Source: Candidatus Pacearchaeota archaeon
GTDB lineage: Archaea; Nanobdellota; Nanobdellia; Pacearchaeales; GW2011-AR1
Direction: 5' to 3'
DNA: 9,264 bases
Assembly: GCA_023140635.1 (NCBI GenBank)
Contig: JAGLLG010000033.1
Span: 1 to 9,264 of the forward strand
Shown: positions 6,354 through 9,264 of the stretch, piece by piece
Layout of the letters: each line of letters opens with the position of its first letter
How positions within the stretch are numbered: the stretch's first letter is position 1
Position numbers and translations under genes: made by a program
Notes under the pieces: model-generated
The model's input: only the letters and a program-made list of their open reading frames with translations
Databases searched by the model: none
What the model was told of the DNA's origin: nothing

Positions 6354-6788
6354 ATGACATTCAAAATAAACGTATCCCACAACGGAAAAACATACAAAGT
6401 CGAGACTGAAAATGAAAAGTTAGTTGGTAGCTTAATTGGAGATAAAATCAAAGGAGAAGAGATCTCTGAAGATTTAACAGGCTACGAAATAGAGATCACA
6501 GGAACATCCGACAAGGCTGGATTCACCGGAATGGTAGACCTTGAAGGACCAAATCTTCACAAAGTTTTACTCAGCTATGGAAGAGGTATGCACAAAAAAC
6601 CTAAGGGAGAAAAGAAGGTTAACAAAAAACCTAAGGGATTAAGATTAAGAAAAACAGTAAGAGGAAAAGAAATCTCCCAAGAAACTATTCAAATTAACAC
6701 AAAAGTTCTAAAAGAAGGATCCAAAAAATTTGAAACATTTTTTGAAAAGCCAGAAACACCAGAAGAAGACAAAAAACCAGAAAATTAA
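6354..6788 (+). CDS. rps6e: Small-subunit ribosomal protein eS6 (S6e)
   Basis: A 144-residue component of the archaeal small ribosomal subunit. The family signature G-T-S-D-K-A-G-F with the following M-V-D-L-E-G lies at residues 50-65, and the conserved R-L-R-K-T-V-R-G-K-E-I-S, followed by Q-I-N-x-K-V, at 97-118. The length is somewhat above a typical archaeal S6e because of a basic loop (HKKPKGEKKVNKKPKG, 80-95) that contains a 10-residue tandem duplication, and a charged acidic/proline tail (130-144). The start at 6354 is fixed by a TATA box at leaderless distance. In many archaea S6e lies directly beside aIF2 gamma; here both are present but separated by cysS and a membrane protein gene. 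Confidence 0.93.
   Translation: MTFKINVSHNGKTYKVETENEKLVGSLIGDKIKGEEISEDLTGYEIEITGTSDKAGFTGMVDLEGPNLHKVLLSYGRGMHKKPKGEKKVNKKPKGLRLRKTVRGKEISQETIQINTKVLKEGSKKFETFFEKPETPEEDKKPEN
6592..6638 (+). repeat. Short tandem duplication inside S6e
   Basis: A 17-nt sequence (ACAAAAAACCTAAGGGA) occurs exactly at 6592-6608 and 6622-6638, a 30-nt period. In frame it duplicates K-K-P-K-G in the basic loop before the conserved RKTVRG motif. Confidence 0.75.
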
Positions 6789-6808
6789 TTTCTTAGATCT
6801 TAGAAAAT

Positions 6809-6816
6809 CTTATAAG
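6809..6816 (+). promoter_or_regulatory. TATA box of cysS
   Basis: CTTATAAG with a purine-rich BRE-like GAAAAT just upstream (6803-6808). TTATAA starts 28 nt before the ATG at 6838, predicting a leaderless transcript. The S6e-cysS gap is only 49 nt, so read-through from S6e is also possible. Confidence 0.65.
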
Positions 6817-6837
6817 TAAGCGAAACTAATCTATACC

Positions 6838-8169
6838 ATGACCTTCAAGATTTACAACACTCTTTCAAAAAAGCTAGAAACTTTTAAGCCAATAGAAAAA
6901 GGAAAGGTAAAAATTTATGTTTGTGGGCCGACGGTAAATGACGTACCCCATTTAGGACACGCAAGACAACAAATAACATTTGATCTATTAAGAAAATACT
7001 TAGAATTCAAAGGTAACGATGTAACATTTGTATCAAATATTACAGATATCGATGATAAAATAATCAACAAAGCAAAAGAATTAGGGATTGAAATAAAAGA
7101 TCTTACAGAAAGAAATCTAAAAGCGCATAAAGAAGATTATGAAAAAATAGGGATTCGAAAACCAGATGTCCAACCCAAAGCCACAGGATATATCAAAGAA
7201 ATGATTGATTTGGTAAAGAAATTAGAAGAGAAAAAATATGCCTATTTAATAGAAGATGATGGAGTTTATTTTGACATTTCTAAATTCAAAGGTTATGGTA
7301 AACTCTCAGGTCAAAAAATAAAAGATCTCAAAGCAGGAGCAAGAATAAAGGTCAAAGACAAAAAAAGAAATAAAGAAGATTTCGTATTATGGAAATTTTC
7401 CAAACTAGGAGAACCAAAATGGAAAAGTCCTTGGGGATATGGTCGTCCAGGATGGCATATTGAATGTTCTGCAATGTCTGCAAATATCCTGGGATTACCA
7501 TTAGATATCCATGGAGGAGGACAAGATTTAATCTTCCCCCATCACGAAGACGAAATTGCTCAATCCGAGGCTGCATACGGGAAAAAACTATCAAACTATT
7601 GGATACATAACGGGATGGTAAATATAAATAACACTAAGATGAGCAAAAGTTTAGGGAACTTTAAAACTATCAAAGACATATTCACAGAATATTCTGGAGA
7701 AGCAATAAGATATTTTGTTATTTCAGGACACTATAGAAAACCTCTTGATTTTTCAAAAGAAACATTAGAAAATATAAAAAACTCATACAATAGACTCCGA
7801 AACATAACTTCTAACTTAGATGACGACGGAAAAACCAATAAAGATTATATCAACAAATTTAAAGAGGCTATGGATGATGATTTAAACACTCCCGCAGCAC
7901 TAGCAGTTATATGGAAATTAGTGAGAGATATCCCAGCTGATGGAAAATATAGAACAATTAAACAGATTGATATGGTTCTAGGACTTAATCTACTAAAGAA
8001 AGAAAAAATCTCTATTCCAAAAGATATTCAAAAATTGGCAATCGAAAGAGAAAAAAACAGAAAGCAAAAAGATTTTGAAAAAGCTGATAAGATTAGAAAA
8101 GACATTGAGGAGAGAGGGTATCTTATAGATGACACCTCTAATGGGCCTAAAATAAGTCTCAAAAATTAA
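6838..8169 (+). CDS. cysS: Cysteinyl-tRNA synthetase
   Basis: A 443-residue class I aminoacyl-tRNA synthetase that charges tRNA-Cys with cysteine, using ATP, in the cytoplasm. The Rossmann core is complete: C29-G-P-T-V, the HIGH motif as H38-L-G-H41, SNITDIDDKI at 66-75, GWHIECSAMS at 205-214, DIHGGGQDLIFPHHEDE at 223-239 and KMSKS at 267-271. The four zinc ligands that bind the substrate thiol are present (C29, C210, H235, E239, matching E. coli C28, C209, H234, E238). The anticodon-side helical domain follows (about 305-443), ending with an AIEREKNRKQKDFEKADKIR helix typical of the family. The length is close to the bacterial enzyme (about 460). The start is supported by a leaderless-spaced TATA box. 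Because the standard enzyme is present, the indirect SepRS/SepCysS route is not needed for charging. Confidence 0.97.
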   Translation: MTFKIYNTLSKKLETFKPIEKGKVKIYVCGPTVNDVPHLGHARQQITFDLLRKYLEFKGNDVTFVSNITDIDDKIINKAKELGIEIKDLTERNLKAHKEDYEKIGIRKPDVQPKATGYIKEMIDLVKKLEEKKYAYLIEDDGVYFDISKFKGYGKLSGQKIKDLKAGARIKVKDKKRNKEDFVLWKFSKLGEPKWKSPWGYGRPGWHIECSAMSANILGLPLDIHGGGQDLIFPHHEDEIAQSEAAYGKKLSNYWIHNGMVNINNTKMSKSLGNFKTIKDIFTEYSGEAIRYFVISGHYRKPLDFSKETLENIKNSYNRLRNITSNLDDDGKTNKDYINKFKEAMDDDLNTPAALAVIWKLVRDIPADGKYRTIKQIDMVLGLNLLKKEKISIPKDIQKLAIEREKNRKQKDFEKADKIRKDIEERGYLIDDTSNGPKISLKN

Positions 8170-8176
8170 TTGCCAA

Positions 8177-8186
8177 TATTTAAAAA
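8177..8186 (+). promoter_or_regulatory. TATA box of the membrane-protein gene
   Basis: TATTTAAAAA in an AT-rich setting; TTTAAA begins 29 nt before the ATG at 8208, again predicting a leaderless mRNA. No Shine-Dalgarno lies before the ATG. Confidence 0.6.
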
Positions 8187-8207
8187 CTATCGAAGATATA
8201 ATCTATA

Positions 8208-8873
8208 ATGGAGGTAGCAGATATTGTTAGTATTATTTCGGATGTCTTTTCTAGAGAAGGAAACTTGATCCCTATTTTGATCTTCTTCACCACAATAATA
8301 GTTTGTTACTCTGTTTTTATCTTCTACTTCTACAGGTACCTTGCAAAAAAGAACTTAATTGATCTAAACTTCGAACAATATAATCAATCTAGCAACCCTA
8401 CCCTGGCCAAATTTTTCGCAGTAATTTTTTATATACTTGAATATATCATCATCCTCCCAATTCTAACTTCATTTTGGTTTACAACTTTCGCAATTCTAAT
8501 TCTAGTCTTATCTGAAGGTATTCCTGCAGCAGGAATTCTTTTAATTTCAGCAGCACTCGTTGCATCAGTAAGGATCACCTCTTACATTAGCGAGAATCTT
8601 TCAAAAGATCTTGCAAAAATGCTTCCATTTACACTACTAGCGATCGCAATAACAAGACCTAGTTTCTTTACAATTGGCCCGCTAATCTCAAGAATTCAAG
8701 AAATCCCTTTGCTGTTTTCAAATCTTTTATATTATCTCCTATTTATTGTAACTATCGAACTAACCATGCGAACAACAGAGTTCTTCAAAGATTTATTTTC
8801 TCATAGTGAAGGGGCTGCAGAGGAAGAAATAGAAAAGACTGAAACAGAAGAAACAAAAGTCGATAAAGAATAA
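8208..8873 (+). CDS. Conserved-looking multi-pass membrane protein, function unknown
   Basis: A 221-residue integral membrane protein that I cannot assign to a characterised family. Hydrophobic stretches suggest about five transmembrane helices: near 20-42, 68-84, 87-122 (long enough for two, split around the SEGIP turn), 138-158 and 168-188. The loop with Y-R-Y-L-A-K-K-N-L (42-50) and the polar stretch SYISENLSKDLAKML (125-139) are probably cytoplasmic-side amphipathic elements. The C-terminus (190-221) is a highly charged, glutamate/lysine-rich soluble tail. Similar proteins are, as far as I remember, found in other DPANN archaea, but this was not checked. It lies between cysS and aIF2 gamma with its own promoter, 38 nt after cysS, which says little about its job. 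Confidence 0.8.
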   Translation: MEVADIVSIISDVFSREGNLIPILIFFTTIIVCYSVFIFYFYRYLAKKNLIDLNFEQYNQSSNPTLAKFFAVIFYILEYIIILPILTSFWFTTFAILILVLSEGIPAAGILLISAALVASVRITSYISENLSKDLAKMLPFTLLAIAITRPSFFTIGPLISRIQEIPLLFSNLLYYLLFIVTIELTMRTTEFFKDLFSHSEGAAEEEIEKTETEETKVDKE

Positions 8874-8892
8874 ACCAAAGTTTTTAACAAGT

Positions 8893-8900
8893 CTTAAAAA
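8893..8900 (+). promoter_or_regulatory. TATA box of the aIF2 gamma gene
   Basis: CTTAAAAA, with its first base 29 nt before the ATG at 8922; it matches the leaderless arrangement of the three preceding genes. Confidence 0.55.
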
Positions 8901-8921
8901 CTCATTTTCTTACATAAATCC

Positions 8922-9264
8922 ATGACAAAAAACTTAGATACGACGAAGTCGACTAACTCAAGGGAGGCTACCTGTAGGGAACTGTTAGTTCCGTCAGTAG
9001 ATATTTCAAAAATCGACACTATAAATGTAGGAATAGTCGGACATATAGATCATGGAAAGACAACGCTCTTACAAAAACTTTCAGGTAAATGGGCAGACAC
9101 GCATTCTGAAGAACTAAAGAGAGGAATAACAATTAAGTTAGGTTACGCAGACGCAATAATTTATGATAGTGAAGATAAACTAACGACCAACAAAGACTCG
9201 AAAGGAAAACCAATCCGTTACATAACCTTCGTAGACGCTCCAGGACACGAAATGCTTATGGCAA
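8922..9264 (+). CDS. eif2g: Translation initiation factor 2 subunit gamma, N-terminal part (3' end beyond window)
   Basis: The first 114 codons of the GTPase subunit of archaeal IF2, which carries initiator tRNA to the small ribosomal subunit. After an unusual extension of about 34 residues (1-34) comes the G domain: P-loop G40-H-I-D-H-G-K-T47, the gamma-specific [18 protein letters not shown] (60-77, switch 1) and D105-A-P-G-H109 (G3, switch 2). The THSEEL-RGITIK signature separates aIF2 gamma from EF-1A and SelB. In most archaeal homologues a Cys4 zinc knuckle lies between the GYAD and F-V-D-A-P-G-H motifs; here that stretch (78-103) is short, contains no cysteine and reads as a lysine-rich loop. 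No alternative ATG, GTG or TTG lies between 8922 and the P-loop in frame, so the extension is probably real. Confidence 0.92.
   Translation, partial: MTKNLDTTKSTNSREATCRELLVPSVDISKIDTINVGIVGHIDHGKTTLLQKLSGKWADTHSEELKRGITIKLGYADAIIYDSEDKLTTNKDSKGKPIRYITFVDAPGHEMLMA

Noticed and set aside
7352..7594. Minus-strand open frame of 80 codons inside cysS
   Set aside because: The plus-strand frame encodes conserved active-site residues of CysRS over the same bases.
8881..8910. T-rich tracts after the membrane-protein gene as a terminator
   Set aside because: Short T-runs are expected by composition here and overlap the promoter of the next gene; no hairpin or long T-tract supports a call.

Overview
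The window looks like part of a small, AT-rich archaeal genome, most likely a DPANN lineage of the Woesearchaeota/Pacearchaeota kind. The evidence is a ribosomal protein S6e gene, the start of an archaeal initiation factor 2 gamma gene, archaeal TATA boxes at leaderless spacing, and a HTH-nucleotidyltransferase/HEPN pair of archaeal type. The lineage assignment is inference; I could not search databases.

Left part (about 1-6164, all minus strand): one tightly packed operon read right to left. The order is a 1079-residue secreted fibre-like protein, a HTH plus minimal nucleotidyltransferase (MNT) protein, a HEPN-domain protein, and a second secreted fibre-like protein that runs off the left edge (frame open from 1876 to base 1). 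Every junction overlaps, so translation is probably coupled. The two fibre proteins are paralogues. Both have signal peptides, G-N-V-G-I-G-T header motifs as in phage tail-fibre-like proteins, and long modules of about 380-405 residues: two in the large protein, one partly visible in the second. The MNT-HEPN cassette is bounded by an identical 15-bp sequence at the start of the MNT gene and at the start of the second fibre gene. This is the most unusual part of the window.

Middle (6165-6353): a divergent intergenic region with a promoter for each side and a GC-rich patch with G-runs on the minus strand, which could be a structured RNA or a G-quadruplex.

Right part (6354-9264, plus strand): four information-processing or conserved genes, each with its own TATA box 27-29 nt before its ATG, implying leaderless mRNAs. 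They are ribosomal protein S6e, cysteinyl-tRNA synthetase, an unrecognised multi-pass membrane protein, and the first 114 codons of aIF2 gamma, which appears to lack the usual zinc knuckle.

Taken together, a housekeeping translation cluster abuts a surface-structure operon that carries a toxin-antitoxin-like pair in its middle. The plus-strand genes use leaderless starts. The internal genes of the minus-strand operon use Shine-Dalgarno-like sequences and overlapping starts.
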